Of a stretch of 48,644 nt of DNA, positions 17,108 to 25,198 are shown in pieces. The notes beneath the pieces are model-generated. The model was not told the DNA's origin. It was given only the letters and a program-made list of their open reading frames with translations, and did not search any database. Each line of letters starts with the position of its first letter. The stretch's first letter is position 1. The stretch lies in the NCBI GenBank assembly GCA_964370855.1, contig CAYJMF010000028.1:1-48644 (forward strand), in the 5' to 3' direction. This DNA comes from JAKLKS01 sp964370855 (GTDB lineage: Bacteria; Planctomycetota; JAJSAM01; JAKLKS01). The position numbers were made by a program, and so were the translations under genes.

Positions 17108-17119
17108 TACAATGTCCTC
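17108..17119 (+). promoter_or_regulatory. -10 box giving a leaderless transcript, second copy
   Basis: TACAAT at 17108-17113, six bases before the GTG at 17120, matching the upstream paralogue base for base in the core and spacing. The flanking GCCGGC-GGCC is also kept, while other intergenic sequence differs. Confidence 0.5.
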
Positions 17120-18109
17120 GTGACGGCCGCCTGCCCCCGCACCCTGGCGTTCCTCCTCGTCGTCCTCCCCCTCCTCCCCTCCTGCGCCGGCGGGCTCTGC
17201 CCCATGGCGCCGCCGGAGTCCGAAGCGCCGCCCGTCGCGGAGGAGCCCCCCGTGCCGGAGGAGCCTCCCGGGAAGGATGAGCCGGAAGTCCCCCTCCCCC
17301 CTTCCATCCTCATCGACGCGTCGGTGACCCGGGGAGGGAAGGACGGCAGGCCCCCGGTGACGGTGAACGTGCGCGGCGGGGAGCCGGTCCCATGGACCTC
17401 GACGGACCTCGCCCTCGAGCCCCTCCCCTTCGATCCCGCCGCCGTCGCCGCCAGGCCGCAGTTCGTGGATCACTGGAAGACGTCGGAGGACGAGCCGGGC
17501 ACGGTGCGGGTCTGCTCCGTGCTCGAGGGGATGCCCGCGGACGCGCTCTTCCTCGAGCTCCTGCCCGCCGACTCCGAGGTGATCTGGGCCGACGGGTCGC
17601 GGGGAACGTTCCGGGGGATCCACGCGCAGGGGCAGACGTGGAGCGACTGGGGGCTCGACGTGGTGACCACGGTCCCGCCGGGGGATCCGGGGATCCGCTC
17701 CCTCGCCATCGCCCTGGATCTCCACCGGACGACGCGGGTGCGGCGGCACGAGGCCTCCGTGGGGGTGGGGGAGGCGGCTTCCTTCGAGTTAGGGGAGTGC
17801 GGGCGGCGGTGGATCCTCCCGGAGGACCTCGAGGTCACGGAGTTCGAGGTGACGCGGTACGGGAAGCCGCGCGAGGGGCTGTTCGCCCGCGGGCTACGGT
17901 CCGATCGGCTCGTGCGGCTCGCTGACGGAACGGGGGCGGCGCTCCGGGTGATGGGGAGCGGGGGCGCGGGCTCGGTGTGCCAGCGGGACTGGGGCTTCTG
18001 GCCGGAGCGGGAGTTCGTGCCGCCGCTGAAGGTGACGGTCGATCTCCCGCTCGAGACGGCGACCACGCGGATCGTCCTGCGGATGGAAAATCTCGTGCCG
18101 AAGAGGTGA
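17120..18109 (+). CDS. Lipoprotein, paralogue B of a tandem pair
   Basis: 329 aa. Signal FLLVVLPLLPSC with lipobox LPSC, then a Pro/Glu spacer (PEEPPGKDEPEVPLPP), then the same globular domain as paralogue A. Shared blocks include PVPWTSTDLALEPLPFD, TVRVCSVLEGMPADALFLEL, WADGSRGTFRGIHAQ, RRHEASVGVGE and RIVLRMENLVPKR. GTG start. The duplication includes the convergent zinc-ribbon gene on the opposite strand. Function unknown. Confidence 0.8.
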   Translation: MTAACPRTLAFLLVVLPLLPSCAGGLCPMAPPESEAPPVAEEPPVPEEPPGKDEPEVPLPPSILIDASVTRGGKDGRPPVTVNVRGGEPVPWTSTDLALEPLPFDPAAVAARPQFVDHWKTSEDEPGTVRVCSVLEGMPADALFLELLPADSEVIWADGSRGTFRGIHAQGQTWSDWGLDVVTTVPPGDPGIRSLAIALDLHRTTRVRRHEASVGVGEAASFELGECGRRWILPEDLEVTEFEVTRYGKPREGLFARGLRSDRLVRLADGTGAALRVMGSGGAGSVCQRDWGFWPEREFVPPLKVTVDLPLETATTRIVLRMENLVPKR

Positions 18110-18143
18110 AAGCCGGGTCCCCGGGATCGGATCGCGGGCGGTT

Positions 18144-18659
18144 TCAGGCCGCCGGGCTCCCCTCCTTCGCGGGAATGGCCCGGAGCAGGCGCCTGACCAT
18201 GAAGTAGGAGTAGAGGGAGAGGTAGATGCCCACGGACGCGAGGACGATGAAGCCCCAGCCGACCGTCGCCAACCCCTCGAGGGCGCCCGTCTGGAACCGC
18301 ATCATGGACTCGACGAAGTCGCGGAGGTCCTGCGGATCGCCACGGGCCCCCATGGAGGCGCGGACCTCCGCATGCCACTCGATCGCGCTCGCGACGAGTT
18401 CGCGGGACTTCAGAATCACCCAGGCACTCAGGGGCACGAGGGCGAACCAGACCATCGCCGAGACGAGCATCGTGGGGAGGAACCGCCTCTCCATGGAGTC
18501 GATGACGACGGCATCGACGTACGCGCGCGGACTCCACAGCCGCTCCCGGGCCCTCGGCCACCCGAACCACTTCACCGGGGTCAGCGCCTTCCCGCACCCG
18601 GAACAGCCCACGGCGGTCTTCTCCACCCCGTGACCGCATCGCCAGCAGATGTAGTCCAT
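18144..18659 (-). CDS. Zinc-ribbon / two-helix membrane protein, paralogue 3
   Basis: 171 aa. Ribbon YICWRCGHGVEKTAVGCSGCGK with identical Cys spacing, then VKWFGWPRARERL, YVDAVVIDSMERRFLP and two helices (about 70-90 and 128-150). AGGAGG lies seven bases before the ATG, the best ribosome site of the three paralogues. Converges with the lipoprotein at 17120-18109. Function unknown. Confidence 0.77.
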   Translation of the reverse strand: MDYICWRCGHGVEKTAVGCSGCGKALTPVKWFGWPRARERLWSPRAYVDAVVIDSMERRFLPTMLVSAMVWFALVPLSAWVILKSRELVASAIEWHAEVRASMGARGDPQDLRDFVESMMRFQTGALEGLATVGWGFIVLASVGIYLSLYSYFMVRRLLRAIPAKEGSPAA

Positions 18660-18790
18660 CGCCGTTCCTCCTGATTCCGGGACCCGGACACGAACCGAGG
18701 CAGCGCGGCGTCCGCCACGCCGCAACGGTGGGGCGCCCGCCAGTCCCTGCCGACGAGCGTACCTCCCGCCTGCCCGAGCGGGCCCGATCC

Positions 18791-19129
18791 TCAAGGGAGA
18801 AGTTCATCGAGCACCCTGCGGACCTCCGGCCGGTAGAGCACCTCGATGGTCTCGATGCGGCCCTCCACGACGTCGAGGATGAGCCAGCCCTCCTTCGCGT
18901 CGAGGTCGAGGGTCTCCGGTTCACTCTTCCGGTTCCCGCGAGGGCCGGGCATCAGGTGGACCGTGGCGCAGAAGTCGTCCCCGCACCGGCACCGGCATGC
19001 CACGCGCAGGGAACACACCTGCGCGGCCAGGTCCGCCCGCTCCAGCACCAGGAGTCCGGCTATCACCTCCTCCGCGAGCGCGGGAAGGACCTTGGAGAGG
19101 AGGGGGGGCGTCCACCTCCCTCGCGTCAT
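18791..19129 (-). CDS. Small protein with CRCxCGDDFCATV motif, unknown function
   Basis: 112 aa. An N-terminal helical part (LPALAEEVIAGLLVLERADLAAQV) precedes a Cys cluster CRCRCGDDFCATVHL, then LDLDAKEGWLILDVVEGRIETIEVLYRPEVRRVLDELLP. I recall uncharacterised bacterial proteins with a similar RCGDDFCATF core followed by a beta hairpin ending I-EVL-RP. No activity is known to me. Its ATG overlaps the TGA of the upstream membrane gene (ATGA), so they are coupled. Confidence 0.75.
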   Translation of the reverse strand: MTRGRWTPPLLSKVLPALAEEVIAGLLVLERADLAAQVCSLRVACRCRCGDDFCATVHLMPGPRGNRKSEPETLDLDAKEGWLILDVVEGRIETIEVLYRPEVRRVLDELLP

Positions 19130-19707
19130 CCGAATTGCCCGACCGGAACGTCCCCGGAGACCTCGGGTGGGCTTTCGCCCCGGGAACCGGAGTCGAGCCG
19201 CCACCGCCGGCCGAGGGCCCTCGCAGCGAGGAGGCCGAGGGTCGGACCGGCGCCGGCGGTGGCCCCGAGGGCGAGGGCGACGGGGATCCCGGTCGGGTCG
19301 CCGTGGAACCACGTGTCCACCACGGCGGAGAACCCCGCGCCTGCCGCACCCGTGAACTGCAGGGAGGCGGAGACTCCCGCGGCCAGGCCGAGGAGGGAGA
19401 GAGCCAGGGACAGCCATCCGCGGAGGCCCCACCGGCGGCCGGGGAACGGGGTGGGCTCGCGGAGGAGCCGTTCCTCGAGGGCGACGCCTGCGGTGGCGGA
19501 CCCTCCGAGGAGGAAGATGATGAGGGCCGCCCAGATGCCGACGGGCCAGTTGCCCCATTCGCTGGGAGCGATGGGCATCATCCTCGGCGGCAGGGTGAGG
19601 TAGAGGACGGGGAGCGCCACCCACCCCAGCGCGCCCGTGAGGAGCGCGGCACCGAGAGCGGCGACCTGGAGCGGGGCGCCGACGGGGCTGCCGTCCGTGC
19701 GGGCCAT
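19126..19707 (-). CDS. Integral membrane protein, unknown function
   Basis: 193 aa with about five hydrophobic segments (near 16-38, 55-75, 96-118, 140-155 and 150-166). Gly/Ala-rich, with GNWPVGIWAALIIFLLGG and DTWFHGDPTGIPVAL. No family recognised. It overlaps by four bases (ATGA) the small Cys-cluster gene that follows. Confidence 0.65.
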   Translation of the reverse strand: MARTDGSPVGAPLQVAALGAALLTGALGWVALPVLYLTLPPRMMPIAPSEWGNWPVGIWAALIIFLLGGSATAGVALEERLLREPTPFPGRRWGLRGWLSLALSLLGLAAGVSASLQFTGAAGAGFSAVVDTWFHGDPTGIPVALALGATAGAGPTLGLLAARALGRRWRLDSGSRGESPPEVSGDVPVGQFG

Positions 19708-19723
19708 GGACCCATGGTATCCG

Positions 19724-20272
19724 CTACCCGTCCGGGAGGACCACCCTCGCCCGCTCCCCCTCGACCGTGAACTCCCGGCTCCGCGTGCCGAGGGCCGCCC
19801 GCATCCGCAGGGGGCCGGGGGGGACGCGGGGGAGGAACGCCCAGCCGCCGGCCCCGGTCACGAGGCCGAGCTGCTGCACGTCGTCGCCGTCCACCGGCGC
19901 GTACCCCTCCTCCTCCCCCGCGACGTGGAGCACCGCGCCGGGGACGGGCTCTCCCCGTCCGTCGAGGACCTGCACCGCGACGCCGCGGCCGGGCGCCTCG
20001 CCGAGGAGCACTCTCGCCTCCCCGGCGGGGAGGAGGTCGAAACGGGACGCCTCGGCGCCGACGAAGCCCTGCTCATTCACGAAGGCGACGATCTTCCCTG
20101 CGGGGACCCCGTCGAAACGCGCGGCGCCGTCCTCGTCCGTCCGCGTCCACTTCCTCCATCCGCTGTCCCTGTAGAAGCCCTCCCGGGCGAGGGGGACCTT
20201 CGCGTCACCCACGAGGTGGACGCGCACGCCCCTCGCAGGATCCCCGTTCAGCCACCGCACGTCCACCACCAC
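19724..20272 (-). CDS. C-terminal part of a split secreted beta-domain protein
   Basis: Up to 182 aa (VVVDVRWLNGDPARGVRVHLVGD onwards) of carboxypeptidase-regulatory-like beta domains, with ARFDGVPAGKIVAFV and FLPRVPPGPLRM. It is in the same reading frame as the gene immediately upstream (20312-21094). Only 13 codons and one TGA (20312-20314) separate them, and the linker is open. The putative GTG start at 20272 has no good Shine-Dalgarno. I therefore read it as the second half of one gene interrupted by a stop, from mutation, sequencing error or, least likely, recoding. Confidence 0.6.
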   Translation of the reverse strand: MVVDVRWLNGDPARGVRVHLVGDAKVPLAREGFYRDSGWRKWTRTDEDGAARFDGVPAGKIVAFVNEQGFVGAEASRFDLLPAGEARVLLGEAPGRGVAVQVLDGRGEPVPGAVLHVAGEEEGYAPVDGDDVQQLGLVTGAGGWAFLPRVPPGPLRMRAALGTRSREFTVEGERARVVLPDG

Positions 20273-20311
20273 CCGCCCGTCCCCCCGGGACGGTTCGCCG
20301 AGGCCGGGTCC

Positions 20312-21094
20312 TCAGCCGTACGACGATCCGGATCGGCTGGAGAAGAAGGTCCCCCCCCGGTCCGGCTCTTCCGGCAGGCGGATCTCCATGGTCACTGTCG
20401 CCGAAGCGGGCTCGAGGGTCACCTCTCCGGAGGTCGCGGAGCGGTCCTGGGCGTAGGCGTCCACCGTGTACCGGGACCCGGGGATCGCGGGGACGCCGCG
20501 GATCCTCCCGCTGCCGTCGGGGCCGGTGAGGCCCTTGCCGGAGTCCTGGAACGAGCTGGTGTGCCGATGGCGGGAATACGTGAGCCACTCCTCCTTCAGC
20601 CTCGCCCCCTGCCGCTCCGCCCGGAGGCTGATTCCCTCGGCCGGCGTGCCGTCCGCCCAAAGGACCCGCACGCGGATGTCGGCCTCCGGCCACGCGATCA
20701 CCGTGCGGCGTAGGGTCCGGGTCAGGAGCGTCACGACCGGCGGGTAGGGGGTGTACTTCTCTTCCACCTCCCGGATCCAGCCCGGAGGGAGCGCGACCTC
20801 GATCCTGTGCGCGGCCCTCTCCCCCCGGACGAACCCGGTGTCGTCGAGGACAAGCCTCGCCCCGTCGCCCTTCATGGGGTGTGTCCGTCCCGCCCACCGG
20901 CCGCTCCCCGGGACGAAGTCCGCGCGCGCGCCGCGGACGGGGGCGCCGGAGAGGCCGTCGAGGATCTCCACCTCGAGGGCGACGGGCTCGTCGTCGCGGG
21001 GCTGCCCTCGCGCGCCGGCCCGCGCGGGCTCGAGCGCTCCCGGGCATGCCAGGCCGAGGACGACGACCGCCGCGGGGATCCACGCGCCCTTCAT
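20312..21094 (-). CDS. Secreted protein with carboxypeptidase-regulatory-like domains, N-terminal part
   Basis: 260 aa. Signal peptide KGAWIPAAVVVLGLACPGALEPARA, perhaps with a lipobox-like Cys. Repeats of a beta-sandwich type follow: VEILDGLSGAPVRGARADF, then VRVLWADGTPAEGISLRAE and GLTGPDGSGRIRGVPAIPG. The phrase 'domain with gene product instructions on what it may become' (DGTPAEG, DGSGRIRGVP) is typical of CarboxypepD_reg folds in Planctomycetes and Myxobacteria. It ends at TGA 20312-20314; the same frame continues with another such repeat. The true protein is likely about 456 aa. Confidence 0.7.
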   Translation of the reverse strand: MKGAWIPAAVVVLGLACPGALEPARAGARGQPRDDEPVALEVEILDGLSGAPVRGARADFVPGSGRWAGRTHPMKGDGARLVLDDTGFVRGERAAHRIEVALPPGWIREVEEKYTPYPPVVTLLTRTLRRTVIAWPEADIRVRVLWADGTPAEGISLRAERQGARLKEEWLTYSRHRHTSSFQDSGKGLTGPDGSGRIRGVPAIPGSRYTVDAYAQDRSATSGEVTLEPASATVTMEIRLPEEPDRGGTFFSSRSGSSYG

Positions 21095-21235
21095 GCCTCC
21101 GGGAACGTGCGGGGGTGGAGCGGGTTCACGCCGCCGGCCGGGGCGCTCGAGGTGGACCCTGGCGCGCTCCTCACGAAGGACGAGGGGCAGGTCCGGCGCC
21201 AGGTGGCTCGCCCGTGAGAATGGCCAGGGAGTAGG

Positions 21236-22213
21236 ATGGGTCCCATCGTGAGAACCGCCGCCGCGGCGCTCCTGATCGTCTTCGCCGTCGCCGGCTGTGC
21301 AGACAAGCCGTCGATCCGGCCCTCCGCCCGGTACGCGACGGCGGCTGCGGCGGTCGACGGGACCGTCTACATCGTCGGCGGACTCGAACGCGGCGCCCTG
21401 GAGGACGCCACGGTCGGGACCGTGGAGGCGTACCGCCCCGGGGCACGGACGTGGACCCGCTGCGCGCCGATGCCGACGCCCCGCTCCTTCACCGCCGCGG
21501 CCGCTCTCGATGGAAAGGTGTACGTGTTCGGGGGACTCGACGCCGCGGGGAAGGCGCTGGCCACGGTGGAGGTCTACGACCCGAAGCGGGACTCCTGGAG
21601 CGGTTGCCCCTCGATGGGCCCCCCGCGGAGCCGGCTTGCGGCGGTGAACCACATGGACCGCATGATCCTGGTGGGCGGCGGGTTGGACGAGAAGGACGTG
21701 AATTCTGCCAGGGTGCGCGTCTTCCTGCCGAGGGAGGGCATCTGGCGGGACATCTGGCGGGAGTGGAGCGACCTGCCGACTCCGCGTCACGGGTTCGGAC
21801 TGGTGGACGCGGGCGACGGAAGCGAGCGGGTGTTCGCGGTCGGGGGCTACGACGACAGGGGCCCGCTTGCCGACGTGGCGGTGTTCGATGCCGGGACCAT
21901 CGCCTACAGGTGGTGGCCCGGCCCCGCTCTCGACGAGCCTCGAGGGTTCCATGGGCTCGCGGCCATCGGGAGGCGCATCTACGCGGTCGGGGGGCGCCGA
22001 GCCGACATCCCGCGGACCGAGGTGCTGGACATGGACGCCCCCTCCGGCCGGTGGAAGCCGATGGCCCCCCTCCCGAAGGACCTGTGCCGGTTCTCCATGG
22101 TCGAGTGGGACGGGCACCTGCTGGTCTTCGGCGGAGAGACGGAGTTCGGCAGGTCGGTGAACACGGAGGTCCTCGAGTACGACCCCGCCGCGGACAGGTG
22201 GACGGTGAGGTAG
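21236..22213 (+). CDS. Kelch-repeat lipoprotein
   Basis: 325 aa. A lipoprotein signal (AAAALLIVFAVAGC, lipobox VAGC) followed by a beta propeller of about six Kelch blades. The blades are marked by VYIVGG, VYVFGG, MILVGG, VFAVGG, IYAVGG and LLVFGG, with paired W residues and PMPTPRS-like turns between them. Predicted to be lipid-anchored; the ligand is unknown. An alternative start is the GTG at 21248. It is divergent from the secreted protein at 20312-21094. Confidence 0.85.
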   Translation: MGPIVRTAAAALLIVFAVAGCADKPSIRPSARYATAAAAVDGTVYIVGGLERGALEDATVGTVEAYRPGARTWTRCAPMPTPRSFTAAAALDGKVYVFGGLDAAGKALATVEVYDPKRDSWSGCPSMGPPRSRLAAVNHMDRMILVGGGLDEKDVNSARVRVFLPREGIWRDIWREWSDLPTPRHGFGLVDAGDGSERVFAVGGYDDRGPLADVAVFDAGTIAYRWWPGPALDEPRGFHGLAAIGRRIYAVGGRRADIPRTEVLDMDAPSGRWKPMAPLPKDLCRFSMVEWDGHLLVFGGETEFGRSVNTEVLEYDPAADRWTVR

Positions 22214-22335
22214 TCCCGGCCGGTGGAAGGGGGTGGGGGGGGACGGCCCCACGGGAGGTGCCATGGGCCCGACGGCGGACCCGGGCGGGGTCGATGACGG
22301 CCGCGGGCTCCTGCCCGGGGGTCGGGCCCCGGGGA

Positions 22336-22341
22336 TATAGT
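22336..22341 (+). promoter_or_regulatory. Possible -10 box before the topoisomerase gene
   Basis: TATAGT at 22336-22341 stands out in very GC-rich sequence, 32 bases before the ATG at 22374 and upstream of a GGGAGGG ribosome site. No matching -35 hexamer is seen. Confidence 0.35.
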
Positions 22342-22373
22342 CCGCGGGTCGGCCACCGGGGAGGGTCTTCCGC

Positions 22374-23453
22374 ATGAGCGCGCCGGGAACCGGGGAGTAC
22401 CGGCGGTCGGCGGTCCGCGCCGGCCTGCGCTACGTCACCGACGGCGTGGCGGGGATCCACCGGAAGCGCTCCGGGAAGGGCTGGTCCTACTTCGCCCCCA
22501 ACGGCGTCCGCATCCGGGACCGCGCCGTGCGCCGCCGGCTCGACGCGCTCGCCATCCCTCCCGGATGGAGCGACGTCTGGATCTGCCCCGACCCCGAGGG
22601 CCACATCCAGGCGACGGCGCGCGACGCCCGCGGCCGCAAGCAGTACCGCTACCACCCCTCCTACCGGGAGGCGCGGGACCGGTCGAAGTTCCGCCGGATG
22701 CTCGAGTTCAGCGAGGCCCTCCCCCTCCTCCGGGAGCGGCTGGAGCAGGATCTGCGCGCCGGCACCCTCACCCGGGAGCAGATCCTCGCCGCGGTCGTCC
22801 TCCTGCTCGACCGGACGCTCATCCGCGTGGGCAAGGACGAGTACGCCCGGGAGAACCGCCACTACGGGCTCACGACGCTCCGCCGCCGGCACGTCAAGGT
22901 GCGGGGCGCGGTGCTGCAGTTCTCGTTCCTCGGCAAGAGCGGGGTGGAGCACGCGGTGGCCGTCACCGACCCGCGGCTCGCCCGCATCGTCCAGCGGTGC
23001 CGGGACCTGCCCGGGCAGGAGATGTTCCAGTACCTCGATGCGCTCGGGAAGCGGCAGGCCGTCTCGTCGGACGACGTCAACGTCTACCTGCGCGAGATCA
23101 CGGGCCGGGACATCACGGCGAAGGACTTCCGGACCTGGGGCGGCACGATGCAGGCGGCCATGGAGCTGCGCGCCATGGGGCCCGCGTCGAGCCGGAGAGA
23201 GGCGGATCGGAACATCCTCCGAGCCATCGACGCGGTGGCGGCGCGCCTCGGCAACACCCGGACCGTCTGCCGGAAGTACTACGTCCACCCGGCGCTGCTC
23301 GAGGCCTACCACATGGGCCGCACCGTCCCCGCCAGCCCGCACCCCCGGATGCGGCCCGCGCTCCGCGACCGCCCCGCCGCCGCCCTCCGCCGCGACGAGG
23401 TCGCCGTCCTGCGCTTCCTGCACGAGGTGGTGCCGCAGGAGGGGGCCCGGTAG
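22374..23453 (+). CDS. DNA topoisomerase type IB (poxvirus-like)
   Basis: 359 aa. Relaxes supercoils through a 3'-phosphotyrosyl bond. Visible family residues: LRYVTDGVAGIHRKR and WSYF near the N-terminus, PPGWSDVWICPDPEGHIQA, YRYHP, then RTLIRVGKDEYARENRHYGLTTL (catalytic Arg151). FLGKSG, DFRTWGGT and CRKYYVHP follow, the last holding the nucleophile (Tyr303 by comparison with vaccinia). All catalytic parts are present and length is normal. The ATG at 22374 has GGGAGGG upstream. These enzymes are often accessory and horizontally spread in bacteria. Confidence 0.93.
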   Translation: MSAPGTGEYRRSAVRAGLRYVTDGVAGIHRKRSGKGWSYFAPNGVRIRDRAVRRRLDALAIPPGWSDVWICPDPEGHIQATARDARGRKQYRYHPSYREARDRSKFRRMLEFSEALPLLRERLEQDLRAGTLTREQILAAVVLLLDRTLIRVGKDEYARENRHYGLTTLRRRHVKVRGAVLQFSFLGKSGVEHAVAVTDPRLARIVQRCRDLPGQEMFQYLDALGKRQAVSSDDVNVYLREITGRDITAKDFRTWGGTMQAAMELRAMGPASSRREADRNILRAIDAVAARLGNTRTVCRKYYVHPALLEAYHMGRTVPASPHPRMRPALRDRPAAALRRDEVAVLRFLHEVVPQEGAR

Positions 23454-23508
23454 CCGGCCTGGCCCCCGGCTGTACGACCCGGGGAGTCATCGGGGATCCT
23501 CTGCAGGA

Positions 23509-23838
23509 TCACTCCTCCGGTCCCTGTACCTCCAGGAAGGCCCCGGGGCGGACACCGGCGAGCGCGGCCAACAGGCCGGGGACGAGGGGCAGCAGGGAGA
23601 CCAGCCGATTGGACCTTGCCCGGAGGACGATGACGCCGAGCGGAAGAGCCCGGATGTTCTGCTGATGTGGCTGACCCTTGTCAGCCGTCACCAGGACATC
23701 GAATCGACCCGCGGCAAGTCGGAGCAGGTCCCCGTTCTTCCGGCCCGCCCACCCTTCATCGGTGACCGTGCTGACATCGTGCCCGGGGAGGTGCCGCTTC
23801 AACCTCCTCGGTGGGCATTCATCGAGGAGGACGCGCAT
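23509..23838 (-). CDS. DUF5615 PIN-like toxin
   Basis: 109 aa. Starts MRVLLDECPPRRLKRHLPGHDVSTVTDEGW with the acidic residue pair typical of the PIN-like DUF5615 fold, then GRKNGDLL and FDVLVTADKGQPHQQN. Probably an RNase toxin. It overlaps the end of the DUF433 gene by 20 bases, the usual antitoxin-then-toxin order. The asparagine and aspartate pattern looks intact. Confidence 0.88.
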   Translation of the reverse strand: MRVLLDECPPRRLKRHLPGHDVSTVTDEGWAGRKNGDLLRLAAGRFDVLVTADKGQPHQQNIRALPLGVIVLRARSNRLVSLLPLVPGLLAALAGVRPGAFLEVQGPEE

Positions 23839-24049
23839 CGGCCACGATGGCCAGCCTGGCCACCTCCAGGACCGCGATGGCGCTTGCCCGCGTCACGCTG
23901 GGGAAGTCTTCGAGGAAGTCGTCGAGCCGGTCACCGCCCTCGAGGTAGTCGACCAGAGTCTGCACGGGGACACGGGTCCCTCTGAACACCGGCGTGCCGT
24001 TCATCACGGACCGGCTCTTCGTGACGGGGTTCACCGCGCGACGACCCAT
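23819..24049 (-). CDS. DUF433 antitoxin
   Basis: 76 aa. Contains the DUF433 core: NPVTKSRSVMNGTPVFRGTRVPVQTLVDYLEGGDRLDDFLEDFPSVTRASAIAVLEVA, a helix-turn-helix-like fold that binds the partner toxin and its own promoter. The ATG at 24049 has GAGGTGAG just before it. The gene begins only 18 bases from the left attachment repeat, so its promoter must lie in or beyond the att site, within the integrated element. Confidence 0.9.
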   Translation of the reverse strand: MGRRAVNPVTKSRSVMNGTPVFRGTRVPVQTLVDYLEGGDRLDDFLEDFPSVTRASAIAVLEVARLAIVADARPPR

Positions 24050-24066
24050 GGCTCACCTCGATTCGC

Positions 24067-24114
24067 TGTTGGTCGGGGCGACAGGATTTGAACCTGCGAC
24101 CTCCTGCACCCCAA
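24067..24114 (-). repeat. Attachment repeat, 3' half of tRNA-Pro(GGG), left copy
   Basis: 48 bases identical to 29092-29139. On the minus strand it reads from the anticodon loop (TTGGGGT, anticodon GGG) through the 3' anticodon stem GCAGG, variable loop, T arm (CAGG TTCAAAT CCTG) and acceptor strand CGCCCCG to ACCA. The 5' half of a tRNA is absent; upstream sequence cannot pair as an anticodon stem. This is how an att site looks when an integrase uses the anticodon loop as crossover. Confidence 0.85.
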
Positions 24115-24335
24115 ACGGCTCGGCCTGTCCGGTGGCAACTACCGCAAGTCGTTGAACGGGAGCAGTGTACATCGTCGGGCCGACTTCGCAATGCCGTGCA
24201 TCCACACGCAGTTTCTAGCCTCGGTCAGCACTCGTATTCGGTAGGAACCCGGTAGAGCCGACCTACACCACCCCGAGGTCACTGTGCCTGTCGTTCGCTA
24301 GGACCACTCGACCTCGACCTGAGGCGGGGGCTGGG

Positions 24336-24998
24336 TCAGTCCAACGACAAGGTGAGGTCACCCTTTGCCCGGACACAGGGAATGCGGAAACTCTTCTCGG
24401 TCCGACCCTCAGCCTGGACCTGGAGACGGACGCTTCCGTCAAGGAACTGGCGGTCGGGAACGATAGCAAGGACGAATTCGCCCTGTGGTCCAGTGCGCGT
24501 GACATGGCCTCTGCACGAGACTAATGCGTCAGGAACTGGTGTCCGGCCGTCCGAAAAGACCACGTGTCCTCTCGCCGGGAATGATTCGGGAAGGAGGAGA
24601 GTCATAGAACCACCAACGGCCTTGTTGACCGGCATGGACACCTCCAGTGGCCCTGCCGAACACCGCACGGTCAGGGGCACACCTTCCGGGAGCCCTCCTC
24701 CGTCAACCAAGACCCGCCCCACGCTGTCTGCCTTGAATGGTCCCGCCTGCAGGTGACCCTCGGAATCCAGGAATTCCACAATCGCGTACCCCACCGCCTC
24801 CTGGTGAGCGTTCCGCACGAGAATCACGAGTTGACCAGGCTGAAACGAATTGCCCTTGCTTGCTCCTGACGAGGGCGGTCTCAGGAGCGCCGCCAAGAAT
24901 GGGTATCCCCATAGATACCCGACCGCGGCGGTCACAACGGAGACGAACACCCATGTGAGGGTAGAAGCTCGCCAGGACTCACTCTGGGAACCCTGCAT
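24336..24998 (-). CDS. Membrane-anchored beta-domain protein of unknown function
   Basis: 220 aa. One N-terminal helix (TLTWVFVSVVTAAVGYLWGYPFLAALL) followed by an extracytoplasmic region with repeated beta units. The units are VILVRNAHQEAVGYAIVEFLDSEGHLQAGPFKADSVG, then GHVVFSDGRTPVPDALVSCRGHVTRTGPQGEFVLAIVPD, which resembles carboxypeptidase-regulatory-like folds. GC is lower than in the backbone. It is the cargo end of element A. Function unknown. No gene is seen in 24115-24335 or 24999-25198. Confidence 0.7.
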   Translation of the reverse strand: MQGSQSESWRASTLTWVFVSVVTAAVGYLWGYPFLAALLRPPSSGASKGNSFQPGQLVILVRNAHQEAVGYAIVEFLDSEGHLQAGPFKADSVGRVLVDGGGLPEGVPLTVRCSAGPLEVSMPVNKAVGGSMTLLLPESFPARGHVVFSDGRTPVPDALVSCRGHVTRTGPQGEFVLAIVPDRQFLDGSVRLQVQAEGRTEKSFRIPCVRAKGDLTLSLD

Positions 24999-25198
24999 GC
25001 GCTCCTCCCATCACAAAGCAAAGACCATCGCCAACGGTCCGCCAACCATCAGAATACTAGCAACCAAGACTAGGGTAGCTCCGCAAATGAAGACTCGCAA
25101 GGTTGATAGGGCCCCCCGCCTCCCCTCCTGTCTACCCACAGACCTCTGGCCATCAAGCCACTTTGAGAGTCAGTGGCCCCCCCCCGGAGCGCGGACCG

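Noticed and set aside
20312..20314. UGA as selenocysteine codon
   Set aside because: No SECIS-like hairpin is evident after it and the family has no redox motif at this place; mutation or error is simpler.
24067..24180. Complete tRNA-Pro gene
   Set aside because: Only the 3' half is present; sequence 5' of the anticodon loop cannot form the stem or D arm.
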